In this document: piece by piece, positions 8,569 through 17,774 of the stretch
How positions within the stretch are numbered: the first letter of the stretch is position 1
Layout: every line of letters begins with the position of its first letter
NCBI RefSeq assembly: GCF_004118155.1
Contig: NZ_SAIQ01000001.1
Coordinates: forward strand, 1,364,001-1,428,000
Direction of reading: 5' to 3'
Length of the DNA: 64,000 bases
Source of the DNA: Edaphocola flava
GTDB taxonomy: Bacteria > Bacteroidota > Bacteroidia > Chitinophagales > Chitinophagaceae
The notes under the pieces: model-generated
Told to the model about the DNA's origin: nothing
What the model saw: the letters and a program-made list of their open reading frames with translations, nothing else
Database searches by the model: none
Position numbers and translations under genes: made by a program

Positions 8569-11500
8569 ATGATACGCCAACTCCTCTTATGCTGCCTGCT
8601 GCTTTGCACCACATTCATTGCGCGCGCCCAGCATCCCACCCTTGCCCTCTCCGATGGGTCGCATGATGTACAGCTCGATAAAGTGTCTGTAGACATCAAT
8701 ATTGTAGGCAATATTGCCACCACGCAAATGACCCTTACCTTCCTGAACAAGAGCGATCGTACGCTGGAAGGAACCCTTACATTTCCTATGCCGCAAGGCG
8801 TTACCGTCAGTGGCTTTGCCCTGGATATAAATGGTAAAATGCGCCAGGCAGTACCGGTTTCAAAGGCCAAGGCTACAGAAGTGTTTGAAAGTATTGAGAA
8901 CCGCAGGGTAGACCCCGGCTTGCTGGAACAGGTAGAGGGAAATAATTTCCGTACCCGCATTTATCCATTCCTGCCACATGCCAGTCGCACTATCATTATT
9001 ACTTATGAAGAGGTATTGAAGCTGGACAGCCGCTACCAGTTACGATATCACCTGCCTCTGGACTATGCACAACCCGTCGCCAGTTTTGACCTCAAAGCGA
9101 CTGTGACTGCCAGCACGGCGAAACCAGTATTGGCAGAGCAGCCCGATGGTAGTTTCTCCTTTACCCAGACCGGGCCCTCTTATATAGCACAACTGCATAA
9201 AACATCATTTCAGCCACGTCGTGCCCTGACCATTAATCTGCCCAAAGAGATCAATACAGTTGAGGCCTTATATGCACCCAATACAGATAATTCGGCCTAC
9301 TTTGTCATCAACGATTACAGGAAAGCGCAGTTTAAACAAAAGCAATGGTCTTCAAAGATTGACCTGATCTGGGATGTATCTTTAAGTGGCCTGGAACGGA
9401 ATCATGAAAAAGAACTACAGGTCCTTGATTTGTTTTTTAAACAGCAGCCCAATGCCATTGTGGACCTTAAGCTGCTGAATCACCGCCTGGTTAATTCCGG
9501 CACCTATGCCATTCAAAATGGTAACTGGTCTGCATTGAGAAAGAAATTGCAAGCCCTGGTATACGACGGGGCCACTGATTTCAGCGTACTGAATAAGGCT
9601 TATATCCTGGATAAGAATAACAGAGACGTGCTATTGTTTACCGATGGTATGAGTACTTATGGTCCGCAGGCAGGCCGTATTCCTACCAGCTTCTTTACTT
9701 TTATTGCAGCGCAGAAAGCCGACTTTGTAGCCATGCAGCAGTTGAGCAGCGGTGGTAAACTCATAAACCTGAACACGGCTACAGTAGCCGATGCCGTGGC
9801 ACAGATCAACACTATATATTACCGCTTTATGGGCATAGAGCAGGCCAATGTGTCTGAGGTATACCCGGTACGCAATACAGAGGTATCCGGACATATGGTT
9901 ATTACAGGTTTGCTCCCTGCAAATATGCATGAGGTAACACTCTTGTATGGCTGGGATGGCAAGGTGACCGAGCGCAGAAAAGTAGTGCTGCAACGCAGTA
10001 ATAATACAGCTCTGAACATACATAAGTTGTGGGCACAGCAAAAGATAGATGCCCTAAATGGAGATTATAAACAAAATGCAGCTACTATAACGGAACTGGC
10101 ACAGCAGTTCGGAATTGTAACCCGCAATACCAGCCTGATGGTTCTGGAAGAAGTGGCAGACTATGTACGCTATAACATTACCCCGCCGCAGGAATTGATG
10201 GAAGAGTATCTGCGTCTGAAAAAAGAATCAGCCGTAGCAGAGGAGGAACGCATGAATGATCTGCTGAACCGCTCTGTAGAGATGACCAGCCAGTTGAAAA
10301 CCTGGTGGCAGACCATATTTACCGCACAGAAAAGGTATCCTCAACCGGCTGCAAATCCAGAAATGGCAAGGGCTGCAGCGGTAGAAGTGGTAGAAGACCG
10401 TATGGTAGATAAGTCCGTTTCATCGGCTCATGATGTGGAGTACCAGCTGGCACCGGCAGCAAGTGCAAGACCGGCTGCAGAGGCGGTAATGAAGAAAGAA
10501 GCTGAAGAAAGCAATACTTTGCAATTTACCGATCCGGTTACCCAGGAAAGTAATTTTACGACCAGTGCTGCCACAACGTATAACTGGACTGCAACGGACA
10601 GTACTGCGACAGATGGTATTGATATTGCCGCCAGTGATGCTGCTGCAGAAGCCACTATTGCGGATGATGGGTATGGATCGGAAACCGTAGTGCCGGTATC
10701 TGACGAACCGTATATGCAGGCGCTGAAAAGCAGTAAACAACCTTATGCAACTTACCTGCGTGAAAGAAAACAATACCAGGATAAAGCAACCTTCTATTAT
10801 AATGTGGCCCAGTATTTCTATAAAAGAAAATCGGTTGATACGGCTATACAGATCCTGAGTAATATCGCCGAGCTGAATATTGAAGATGCACCCCTGATGA
10901 AAATACTGGTGTATAAGCTGAAAGAATGGAAGCAGTATGAAAAAGAATTATGGTGTGCCGGCAAAGTACTGGAATGGCGTCCTATGGACTTACAGAGCCA
11001 CCGTGACTATGCCCTGGCAATGGAAGACAATGGACGCTACCAGGAAGCTCTGGATGCCTTGTATGGCATATTGCAGGGTAGCTACAGCCCGGAAGCAGCC
11101 GATCGTGATGCAGGAGTGGAAGAGATCCTGGTTATGGAAATTAACCGCCTGATCAGCCTGCATAAAGGACAACTAAATACTAAGCATATCCGCAAAGAAC
11201 TGATCCAGGAACTGCCGGTAGATATACGGGTAGTGATTAACTGGAATCACCTGAATACGGACATTGACCTTTGGGTTACGCAACCTAATGGCGAGCGTTG
11301 TATGTATAATACCCCTACAACCTCTGCCGGAGGCCGCATCAGCAACGACTTTACCAATGGTTACGGACCAGAGCAGTTCTTACTGAAAAAAGCCATAAAA
11401 GGGAAATATACTATAGAGACCAATTACTTTGGAGAATCCCGTTTTGTATTGAGCGGTGCAACTACTGTAATGGCAGAAGTCTATCTCTATTACGCATCAG

Positions 11501-11589
11501 GAAAAGAACAACGGAAGGTGATTACGGTACAGATGAGTGAAGCCGGACATACACAGGACGGAGCACTGATCGGGACATTCACCTTCTAA
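8569..11589 (+). CDS. Large secreted VIT / vWA-like / TPR / DUF2135 protein
   Basis: This is a 1006-residue exported protein. A signal peptide covers the first ~21 residues (ending FIARAQ). Residues ~25-150 are a VIT domain (inter-alpha-trypsin inhibitor type), with VSVDINIVGNIATTQMTLTF and RTRIYPFLPHASRTIIITYEE. Residues ~265-400 look like a von Willebrand A fold, with a DVSLS stretch like a MIDAS motif and LLFTDG. A low-complexity alanine/glutamate region (~600-720) precedes TPR-like helices (~740-860). The last ~120 residues resemble the YfaP/DUF2135 beta domain (VVINWNHLNTDIDLWVTQPNGE). Function is unknown; the family may act in surface adhesion or complex assembly. It stands alone between two terminators. 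Confidence 0.8.
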   Translation: MIRQLLLCCLLLCTTFIARAQHPTLALSDGSHDVQLDKVSVDINIVGNIATTQMTLTFLNKSDRTLEGTLTFPMPQGVTVSGFALDINGKMRQAVPVSKAKATEVFESIENRRVDPGLLEQVEGNNFRTRIYPFLPHASRTIIITYEEVLKLDSRYQLRYHLPLDYAQPVASFDLKATVTASTAKPVLAEQPDGSFSFTQTGPSYIAQLHKTSFQPRRALTINLPKEINTVEALYAPNTDNSAYFVINDYRKAQFKQKQWSSKIDLIWDVSLSGLERNHEKELQVLDLFFKQQPNAIVDLKLLNHRLVNSGTYAIQNGNWSALRKKLQALVYDGATDFSVLNKAYILDKNNRDVLLFTDGMSTYGPQAGRIPTSFFTFIAAQKADFVAMQQLSSGGKLINLNTATVADAVAQINTIYYRFMGIEQANVSEVYPVRNTEVSGHMVITGLLPANMHEVTLLYGWDGKVTERRKVVLQRSNNTALNIHKLWAQQKIDALNGDYKQNAATITELAQQFGIVTRNTSLMVLEEVADYVRYNITPPQELMEEYLRLKKESAVAEEERMNDLLNRSVEMTSQLKTWWQTIFTAQKRYPQPAANPEMARAAAVEVVEDRMVDKSVSSAHDVEYQLAPAASARPAAEAVMKKEAEESNTLQFTDPVTQESNFTTSAATTYNWTATDSTATDGIDIAASDAAAEATIADDGYGSETVVPVSDEPYMQALKSSKQPYATYLRERKQYQDKATFYYNVAQYFYKRKSVDTAIQILSNIAELNIEDAPLMKILVYKLKEWKQYEKELWCAGKVLEWRPMDLQSHRDYALAMEDNGRYQEALDALYGILQGSYSPEAADRDAGVEEILVMEINRLISLHKGQLNTKHIRKELIQELPVDIRVVINWNHLNTDIDLWVTQPNGERCMYNTPTTSAGGRISNDFTNGYGPEQFLLKKAIKGKYTIETNYFGESRFVLSGATTVMAEVYLYYASGKEQRKVITVQMSEAGHTQDGALIGTFTF

Positions 11590-11627
11590 ACAATAAAGGC
11601 TGCACTGAGTGCAGCCTTTATTGTTTT
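11588..11627. terminator. Bidirectional terminator between convergent genes
   Basis: A 16-bp perfect stem (CAATAAAGGCTGCACT and its complement) has A and T runs on its two sides. It lies between the VIT gene (rightward) and the MauE-thioredoxin gene (leftward) and can serve both. Confidence 0.88.
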
Positions 11628-12549
11628 AATTCGATTTAATCCATAACTGGAATTCCTTCTGATTCAGATCCGGTACATTGAGTTTCTTTACAATCGCAGA
11701 ATCATTAACCCAGTACATAGCAGGTACAAATAGGCCCGCTATATCGCGGAATGGTTTCTGCTCCAGGAAGCTGTAAGGGATATTTGTCGCTTTAGTATCT
11801 TCCAGGAAATCGTTGAGCATAGTATTGCGGGTACTATCCACCTCAGGGTCCATAAACACCAGTTGAATAGGCAGTGTGCTATCTGCTTTTTTCATAGCAC
11901 TAAGGCTGCGGGCGGCATCACGGCAATGAGAACAGGTCATACTCAGGAAGCCAACAAAATGTTTACCATGTCGTAAATCGGCTTGCGGAATATGTTTCGC
12001 CTGTGGTCCGTATAATTTGGATACCGGAATATGCTTCAGTTGTGCAGGGAAGATTACGAATGGCACTGCAATGATTACCGGCACTACGAGCAGGCTGGTA
12101 ATCTGCTGCCAGGTACTACGCTCCGGTTTGGAAGTATACTTCCACAGCAGACCGAACAAGATCAGCAGTACTATATTTTTCAGTATAGAGGCCAGGGGAG
12201 TCATAGGAACCATGCTGCCCATACAGCCACAGTTTACATCATTACCCGCATTGAAATACAGTATAGTCAGGTGAATGGTAAACAGGATCAGCAGCCAGAA
12301 CGAGGCCCTGATTACCCATTTGCGACTACCATAAATATTTAACAGCAGCAGTAGACCCAGAGCTGCTTCCAGCCCTATAAAAAAGCGGGCCGCATACACC
12401 GATACCAGCTGTGGTACATACAGCTGCGAGTGGATCGTGTATTCAAAATGCTGGATCGGCTGGGTTTTGGTAAATGCAGAAAAGATAAAGAAACAGCCTA
12501 ATAAAGAAGATAGCAGGAAGATCAGGAACTGTTTTACACTATATTTCAT
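11626..12549 (-). CDS. MauE/DoxX-like membrane protein fused to a thioredoxin-like domain
   Basis: This is a 307-residue protein. The first ~165 residues hold about four to five transmembrane helices in the MauE/DoxX pattern, with a C107-x-C109 pair (VNCGCMG) in a loop. The rest (~185-307) is a thioredoxin-like domain with C206-S-H-C209, preceded by a GKHFVGFLSM strand. The topology suggests electron transfer between the membrane pair and the periplasmic CxxC, as in DsbB/VKOR- or MauE-type redox relays. This is inference. The partner is unknown. It lies downstream of a small lipoprotein gene on the same strand but is separated from it by a terminator. Confidence 0.72.
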   Translation of the reverse strand: MKYSVKQFLIFLLSSLLGCFFIFSAFTKTQPIQHFEYTIHSQLYVPQLVSVYAARFFIGLEAALGLLLLLNIYGSRKWVIRASFWLLILFTIHLTILYFNAGNDVNCGCMGSMVPMTPLASILKNIVLLILFGLLWKYTSKPERSTWQQITSLLVVPVIIAVPFVIFPAQLKHIPVSKLYGPQAKHIPQADLRHGKHFVGFLSMTCSHCRDAARSLSAMKKADSTLPIQLVFMDPEVDSTRNTMLNDFLEDTKATNIPYSFLEQKPFRDIAGLFVPAMYWVNDSAIVKKLNVPDLNQKEFQLWIKSN

Positions 12550-12569
12550 AACTCAATAATTAAGGATAG

Positions 12570-12612
12570 GTACGAAAATAAAACCGATATTCTGTAAATA
12601 GAATATCGGTTT
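12570..12612 (-). terminator. Terminator for the leftward lipoprotein gene
   Basis: A perfect 12-bp stem (AAACCGATATTC / GAATATCGGTTT) has an eight-base loop and, read on the minus strand, a TTTTATTTTC tract after it. It follows the stop codon of the gene at 12636-13145. Confidence 0.85.
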
Positions 12613-12635
12613 GTCTATAAAACGTTAAATATTGT

Positions 12636-13145
12636 TTATTGAATATCAAATGTACCTTCTGTCAGTACTATTTTGTTAGATGTATTACCCACCTCAGCTA
12701 CTGCTGTATTGAAGGTTCCTACATAACTACCGGTAGTCGTTACATGATAGTTTGCATTGGTCGTATTGCTGGTATAATTCGTTGCATAACCGTCAACCAT
12801 GATGGTGTATACAACTTGTACATTACCACCTACCGGATATTTTTTATTACCGTCGTAGTTGCTGATGGTGAATCCTACGCTTCTGAAGTTTTTGTCATCA
12901 CGTTCAAAACCATATTGAATACCGGTTACTGTCAGGGTTTTTACGCCGTTTACATCTGTCAGTGTTGCAGATTGTTGTTCTGCTATAAACATGTCGCCGT
13001 CAATCTTACATTTGAATGTGCCTTTGAAAGGATTGTTTGTAACAGGCTCTTGAACGTCAGGTGTTGCATCATAATCTTTCTGACAAGAAACAAATGAAAA
13101 GCATAAAGCCAGTAGCAGCGCTGATAATTTGAAAATTTGTTTCAT
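12636..13145 (-). CDS. Small lipoprotein, DUF6252-like
   Basis: This is a 169-residue predicted lipoprotein. The N-terminus MKQIFKLSALLLALCFSFVSC gives a lipobox with the lipidated cysteine at about residue 21, and QKD follows. The mature part is rich in beta strands and in T, N and V. It begins with FKGTFKCKIDGDMFIAEQ, which resembles a group of Bacteroidota lipoproteins (DUF6252 type) of unknown role. No catalytic motif is seen. A TACTTTTG box on the minus strand (13201-13194) lies about 49 bp before the start and could be its -7 element. Confidence 0.6.
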   Translation of the reverse strand: MKQIFKLSALLLALCFSFVSCQKDYDATPDVQEPVTNNPFKGTFKCKIDGDMFIAEQQSATLTDVNGVKTLTVTGIQYGFERDDKNFRSVGFTISNYDGNKKYPVGGNVQVVYTIMVDGYATNYTSNTTNANYHVTTTGSYVGTFNTAVAEVGNTSNKIVLTEGTFDIQ

Positions 13146-13213
13146 AATGATTTATAGCGTTTATGTATATGTAAGAGGTAAAGATAATTATTACAAAAGT
13201 AATTTCAAAACAT

Positions 13214-14164
13214 TTATGGTTTAAAAAATGGCTGTGCCGCAGCATCGCGGAACTCCTGCCAGATCTGGCTCACAATCTTGCCGGCTGGCATAATATCCTG
13301 TATCATGCTACTCACCTGTCCTATCTCCAGCTCTCCTTCTTCCATATCTCCTTCAAACATTCCTTTCTTTGCCCTTGCGCGCCCCAGGATCTGTTCCAGT
13401 TGCTCCAGTGTTGCCCCTTCGCCTTCTGCACGGGAAACTTCCTGGTAGAACTTGTTTTTGAGCAATCTTACAGGGGTGTGTTTTTTGAGTGATAATTGTG
13501 TGTCTCCTTCCTGTGCAGTGATTACCGCCTGTTTGAAACTTGCATGACTACTGGCCTCTTCACTGCATACAAATCTGCTGCCGATCTGAACGCCTTCTGC
13601 GCCCAGTACCATTGCAGCCATCATGCTGCGACCACTACCGATACCCCCTGCTGCGATCAGTGGAATATCAATGGCTTTGCGCACATTAGGGATCAGGCAC
13701 AGGGTGGTGGTCTCTTCCCTACCGTTATGTCCGCCGGCTTCGAAACCCTCGGCTACAACAGCATCTACACCTGCATCCTGGCTCTTAAGTGCAAACTTGG
13801 CACTGGATACCACATGTACTACCGTAATGCCCGCATCTTTCAGCATTGGGGTCCATGTTTTTGGATTACCGGCTGAGGTAAATACGATAGGCACTTTTGC
13901 TTCAATAATATGTTTGATATGCTGATCAATATCCGGGTATAATAAAGGCAGGTTAACGCCAAAAGGCTTGTCTGTAGCCGCTTTACACTTGTCCAGATGT
14001 TCCTTCAATATTTCGGGGTACATACTTCCTGCACCGATAAGGCCCAGTCCGCCGGCATTACTTACTGCCGAGGCCAGGCGCCAGCCCGATGCCCAGATCA
14101 TACCGGCTTGTATAATAGGGTATTCAATCTGGAACAATTGGGTAATTCTGTTGTCTGTTAACAT
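13214..14164 (-). CDS. Nitronate monooxygenase / NAD(P)H-dependent flavin oxidoreductase family
   Basis: This is a 316-residue FMN-binding TIM-barrel protein of the NMO/2-nitropropane dioxygenase family. It opens with ITQLFQIEYPIIQAGMIWASG and carries the family strands SAVSNAGGLGLIGAG, VVAEGFEAGGHNGRE (H in the active-site motif) and AAGGIGSGRSMMAAMVLGAEGVQIGSRF for FMN phosphate binding. The same family includes enoyl-ACP reductase FabK, so the physiological substrate is open. It is the gene after the nucleotidyltransferase (27 bp gap), same strand. Confidence 0.82.
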   Translation of the reverse strand: MLTDNRITQLFQIEYPIIQAGMIWASGWRLASAVSNAGGLGLIGAGSMYPEILKEHLDKCKAATDKPFGVNLPLLYPDIDQHIKHIIEAKVPIVFTSAGNPKTWTPMLKDAGITVVHVVSSAKFALKSQDAGVDAVVAEGFEAGGHNGREETTTLCLIPNVRKAIDIPLIAAGGIGSGRSMMAAMVLGAEGVQIGSRFVCSEEASSHASFKQAVITAQEGDTQLSLKKHTPVRLLKNKFYQEVSRAEGEGATLEQLEQILGRARAKKGMFEGDMEEGELEIGQVSSMIQDIMPAGKIVSQIWQEFRDAAAQPFFKP

Positions 14165-14191
14165 AAATCTGCTGCGTAAAAAATGATATGA

Positions 14192-15190
14192 TTATTTGCC
14201 GAAATCGATATCTGTATTGTCACCGATATTCAGGCTCTGGCTCATGCCCCTTACAAAGGCATCACTACCAATAATAGAAGATTTGAGTACCACTTCTTCC
14301 AGTACAGCAAAGGACCCTATAATAGAGTTGCTGACAATAGAAGAATTGATGGTGGAATGCTCACCGATAGTTGCATTGGGACCAATGATCGAGTTCTCGA
14401 TCTTACAGCCTTCTGCAATACTAACAGGAGGTAGAATTACGGTATTGGGAAACTGGTAATTGTACGTCAGGCTGCCCTTCTGACCTTTCAGCAAGATCGC
14501 ATTGGTCTCCAGCAAAGTTTCCTTCTTACCACAGTCAAACCAGTTATTAACCTTAAAAGATTTGAACACTGCACCATCATCGATCATGAGCTGCAAGGCT
14601 TCTGTAAGATGGTATTCGCCATCTATAGTACCGATGTTATGCTCTATACAATAGTCAAGTGTTTTGTATAGCGATTGTGATTCTTTGATCTTGAAGACAC
14701 CTACCAATGCCATATTTGATTTAGGGATCAGCGGTTTCTCCACCAGTCTGAAGACTGTTCTGTCATCCCCGATTTCTGCTACCCCGAACGAACGAGGATC
14801 ATCTACCCTCCTGACACCGATTTCGGAATGCGGGCTATTGATAATGGCCTTGATATCATAATCACAGATTGTATCTCCGTACACAATAAAGATTTCATCA
14901 TCATTGACGATGTCTTTGGTAAGCCAAATGGCATGGCCCGTACCTTTACGGTCATTTTGTGTTACGAAATGGCATTTCAGCTCAGGGTATTTCTTGTTGA
15001 TATAATCCTGGATTTTATCGCCGAGGTACCCGATCACAAAAATAAATTCATGGATTCCGTTTTCCAGTAGCTGTTCAACAATAACACTTAAGATCGTTTT
15101 CCCGGCTATAGGGATTAAAGCTTTGGGCTGTGTATATGTGTGCGGGCGTAATTTGGTGCCTGCTCCAGCCAGAGGGATGATCGCTTTCAT
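14192..15190 (-). CDS. Sugar-1-phosphate nucleotidyltransferase with left-handed beta-helix tail
   Basis: This is a 332-residue NDP-sugar pyrophosphorylase. The N-terminal signature LAGAGTKLRPHTYTQPKALIPIAGK spans about 7-31 (activator loop, with the lysine of the PKAL motif). The catalytic part includes FVIGYLGDKI and VYGDTICDYD. The C-terminal ~90 residues form hexapeptide-like turns (IENSIIGPNATIGEHSTI, SSIVSNSIIGSFAV) typical of a left-handed beta-helix. The family makes dTDP-, UDP- or GDP-sugars for surface glycans; the sugar cannot be assigned. It faces the divergent gene at 15326. Confidence 0.83.
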   Translation of the reverse strand: MKAIIPLAGAGTKLRPHTYTQPKALIPIAGKTILSVIVEQLLENGIHEFIFVIGYLGDKIQDYINKKYPELKCHFVTQNDRKGTGHAIWLTKDIVNDDEIFIVYGDTICDYDIKAIINSPHSEIGVRRVDDPRSFGVAEIGDDRTVFRLVEKPLIPKSNMALVGVFKIKESQSLYKTLDYCIEHNIGTIDGEYHLTEALQLMIDDGAVFKSFKVNNWFDCGKKETLLETNAILLKGQKGSLTYNYQFPNTVILPPVSIAEGCKIENSIIGPNATIGEHSTINSSIVSNSIIGSFAVLEEVVLKSSIIGSDAFVRGMSQSLNIGDNTDIDFGK

Positions 15191-15325
15191 CGGATGTTAA
15201 TTGATACTGCAAAATAAGTTAATTGCCCGGCTCAAAAAAGTTATTTTATGATTTCTTAAAAAAGATTAATGCCAAAAAATTATATCTTTAAGATGAATTT
15301 AATCACACTTTAAAAACAAAACACT

Positions 15326-15589
15326 ATGAGTAACATTATTTTTTGGATCATTTTCGGAGGTATAGCGGGCGTAATTGCCAAATGGATCATGCCTGGTAAG
15401 AACGAGCCCCAGGGGTGTCTTATCACCATCATCCTGGGTATTGTAGGTGCCCTGGTCGGAGGCTTTATCGGAAATTTATTATGGGGGTCTACCGGTGTTA
15501 CTGGCTTTGGCGTTAAAAGTTTTGCCTTAGCAGTAGGTGGCGCATTGATAGTACTCTGGATATATGGCAGGTTTGCCGGCAAACGCTAG
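15326..15589 (+). CDS. GlsB/YeaQ/YmgE family small membrane protein
   Basis: This is an 87-residue protein with three hydrophobic segments and the family pattern NIIFWIIFGGIAGVIAKWIMPG, GCLITIILGIVGALVGGFIG and a final ALIVLWIYGRF segment. The group is also called transglycosylase-associated protein. It is often stress-induced in other bacteria, but its function is not known. It is transcribed alone, divergently from the nucleotidyltransferase gene, with a TATCTTTA sequence about 40 bp before the start that weakly resembles a -7 box. Confidence 0.88.
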   Translation: MSNIIFWIIFGGIAGVIAKWIMPGKNEPQGCLITIILGIVGALVGGFIGNLLWGSTGVTGFGVKSFALAVGGALIVLWIYGRFAGKR

Positions 15590-15633
15590 GTATATAAAGT
15601 AATAATACAATAATACAGTGTGCAGTGTCATAT

Positions 15634-16026
15634 TTAATGAGCATCAAACCATAGTGGCCTGGCATCATCCCAATCGCCATTATAGTTAATCAGCAATTCC
15701 TCATTAGCATTGATGCTGCGCACTGTTCTTATCATGATGATCTGCTGTTCGAAATCCATGTAATACTCACAATTGGAACTATAGCTATGATTGTACATAG
15801 AGATGTAGCCCCATGCAGCACAACACAGTTCATTATTTTCACCCCACTCAAATATATAATCATGCAGCGGTGTCTGATCCAGCAGTTTGCGGTCTGCACC
15901 ACTCATAGCCAGTACAGGAGATATTTCTATAATTACATTTTCGGGTAAGTCTTCAGAGGTATATACACCTCTCCCTTTGGTACTCGTCTGATCTATATAC
16001 AGGCATTCCGCTATCTGTAATTGCAT
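15634..16026 (-). CDS. Small SET-domain protein
   Basis: This is a 130-residue protein that is essentially a bare SET domain, a protein lysine methyltransferase fold. The N-terminal strand TSTKGRGVYTSEDLPENVIIEISP matches the SET start. MYNHSYSSNCEYY at 78-90 gives the NHS-x2-SN-type SAM-binding pseudoknot (N79, H80, N85). NANEELLINYNGD at 106-118 gives the second knot strand with the catalytic-region tyrosine Y115. There are no cysteine-rich pre- or post-SET modules. Its target is unknown. It lies upstream of clpX on the same strand, with a hairpin between them. Confidence 0.8.
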   Translation of the reverse strand: MQLQIAECLYIDQTSTKGRGVYTSEDLPENVIIEISPVLAMSGADRKLLDQTPLHDYIFEWGENNELCCAAWGYISMYNHSYSSNCEYYMDFEQQIIMIRTVRSINANEELLINYNGDWDDARPLWFDAH

Positions 16027-16045
16027 ATATTCTTCTTTTAAGCAA

Positions 16046-16076
16046 CAAAATGCATACCGTTATGATATGCATTTTG
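16046..16076 (-). terminator. Hairpin between the SET gene and clpX
   Basis: An 11-bp perfect stem (CAAAATGCATA / TATGCATTTTG) has a nine-base loop. Read leftward it follows the SET gene's start rather than its stop: it lies downstream of clpX and upstream of the SET gene. The trailing T run is weak, so termination is only probable. Confidence 0.5.
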
Positions 16077-16095
16077 CCATGATTTTAAATATTGA

Positions 16096-17340
16096 TTAGC
16101 CCGCAGTGCGTAAGACATCCAGCTTACCGCGGTCCAGTTTTTCCTTTGCATATTCCAGCGTAATGGTGAATAATCCATTATGCTCTGCAGATGGTAATTC
16201 ATACATAGCATCGGTCAGGATCATTTCACAGATCGTTCTTAAACCACGGCCACCCAGTTTGTATGTGTGTGCCTTATCTACCATATACTCCAATGCATCG
16301 TCATCTACTTTCAGATCTATGTTCTCATATTCAAACAAACGCTTGTATTGTCTGATGAGTGCATTCTTAGGTTCTGTAAGGATGCGCTTTAAAGCAGGTT
16401 TGTCTAATGGATTCAGATAGGTAACTACAGGTAAACGACCCAGTAATTCCGGGATCAGTCCGAATGCCCTCAGATCCTGTGCATTTACATATTGCAGCAG
16501 ATTGCTTCTGTCCAGTTTATTCTTTTCTTCTGTGCTTTTAAAACCTATAGCGCTGGTTTCGATACGACGTGAAATCATTTTGTCGATACCTTCAAACGCT
16601 CCGCCACAGATAAACAGGATATTTTGTGTGTTGATCTTCACCATTTTCTGATCGGGGTGCTTGCGGCCGCCTTGTGGTGGCACCAGTACTTCCGAACCTT
16701 CCAGTAATTTCAACAGTGATTGCTGCACGCCCTCACCACTTACATCTCTGGTAATGGATGGATTATCACTTTTACGACCGATCTTATCGATCTCATCAAT
16801 GTACACAATACCTTTCTCAGCTGCCGTTACATCGTAGTCGCAAGCCTGTAACAGACGGGTCAGGATACTTTCTACGTCCTCTCCCACATAACCTGCTTGT
16901 GTAAACACAGTAGCATCGGCGATGGCAAACGGAACCTGTAAAATACGGGCCACTGTTTTGGCCAGCAGGGTCTTACCAGTACCGGTTTCGCCCACCATGA
17001 TGATATTTGATTTTTCAATCTCCACATCATCAGTAGTTACATGCTTTAATCGCTTGTAGTGATTATACATGGCTACTGCCATTACTTTCTTAGCATCGTC
17101 CTGGCCGATAATATACTGGTCCAGGAAATTGGTAATTTCTTTGGGCTTCAGAATTTTATGCTGATTAATGTCGTACTGTGCGGATACACTCTTTTTTGCT
17201 TCCGGCTTGTCATTAATCATATTGCTGGCCTGCTGTATACAATCGTCACAGATATTTCCCTGAACACCTGTGATGAGCAGTCCTACTTCCTGTTCACTCC
17301 TTCCACAAAAAGAGCAGGACTGGCCATTTTTTTTTGCCAT
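16096..17340 (-). CDS. clpX: ATP-dependent Clp protease ATP-binding subunit ClpX
   Basis: This is the AAA+ unfoldase that feeds tagged proteins to ClpP. The 414-residue protein has the N-terminal C4 zinc finger (C9, C12, C31, C34), Walker A GETGTGKT at 117-124, Walker [12 protein letters not shown], the pore-region sequence around AGYVGEDVE and the IGF-like loop that docks ClpP (near [12 protein letters not shown]). The gene is not next to clpP, which it commonly is in other bacteria. Instead a HIT-family gene lies 38 bp upstream on the same strand. Confidence 0.96.
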   Translation of the reverse strand: MAKKNGQSCSFCGRSEQEVGLLITGVQGNICDDCIQQASNMINDKPEAKKSVSAQYDINQHKILKPKEITNFLDQYIIGQDDAKKVMAVAMYNHYKRLKHVTTDDVEIEKSNIIMVGETGTGKTLLAKTVARILQVPFAIADATVFTQAGYVGEDVESILTRLLQACDYDVTAAEKGIVYIDEIDKIGRKSDNPSITRDVSGEGVQQSLLKLLEGSEVLVPPQGGRKHPDQKMVKINTQNILFICGGAFEGIDKMISRRIETSAIGFKSTEEKNKLDRSNLLQYVNAQDLRAFGLIPELLGRLPVVTYLNPLDKPALKRILTEPKNALIRQYKRLFEYENIDLKVDDDALEYMVDKAHTYKLGGRGLRTICEMILTDAMYELPSAEHNGLFTITLEYAKEKLDRGKLDVLRTAG

Positions 17341-17378
17341 AATTTAATTAGTCAGTTTTATGAATACTTTACTTGGGA

Positions 17379-17768
17379 TTAAAGGTGTGCCAGGATTTTT
17401 TCCTGTACCATCTTCAGCTCCTCATTACTTAATTTCAGCTTTTCGTTGGTGAAATTGATGTCGTCTGCATTATTGATCGGCAGCAGGTGCATATGTGCAT
17501 GCGGTACTTCAATACCGATCACACTCATGCCGCAACGATTGCAGGGAAATGCTTTTTCAATAGCCAACGCAATTGGTTTTGCAAAGTTCAGCCATTTAGA
17601 CAGAATATCTGCATCTACATCCCATATTTTATCAGTTTCCTTTTTAGGAACCACCAATACATGTCCCTCTTTTAAAGGGAATATATCCAGGAATGCATAA
17701 AAATCATTGTCTTCCGCTATTTTAAAGCTTGGGATCTCACCTGCAATAATCTTAGTGAATATGGACAT
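17379..17768 (-). CDS. HIT family protein
   Basis: This is a 129-residue histidine-triad nucleotide-binding protein. The triad H90-A-H92-M-H94 lies in VPHAHMHLLPI, and the N-terminal SIFTKIIAGEIPSFKIAED and DIFPLKEGHVLVVPKKE are characteristic. Members of this branch hydrolyse nucleoside phosphoramidates or dinucleotides; the substrate here is not determined. It sits in a leftward group greA - membrane protein - HIT - clpX with gaps of 12, 6 and 38 bp. Confidence 0.9.
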   Translation of the reverse strand: MSIFTKIIAGEIPSFKIAEDNDFYAFLDIFPLKEGHVLVVPKKETDKIWDVDADILSKWLNFAKPIALAIEKAFPCNRCGMSVIGIEVPHAHMHLLPINNADDINFTNEKLKLSNEELKMVQEKILAHL

Positions 17769-17774
17769 ATGCGA

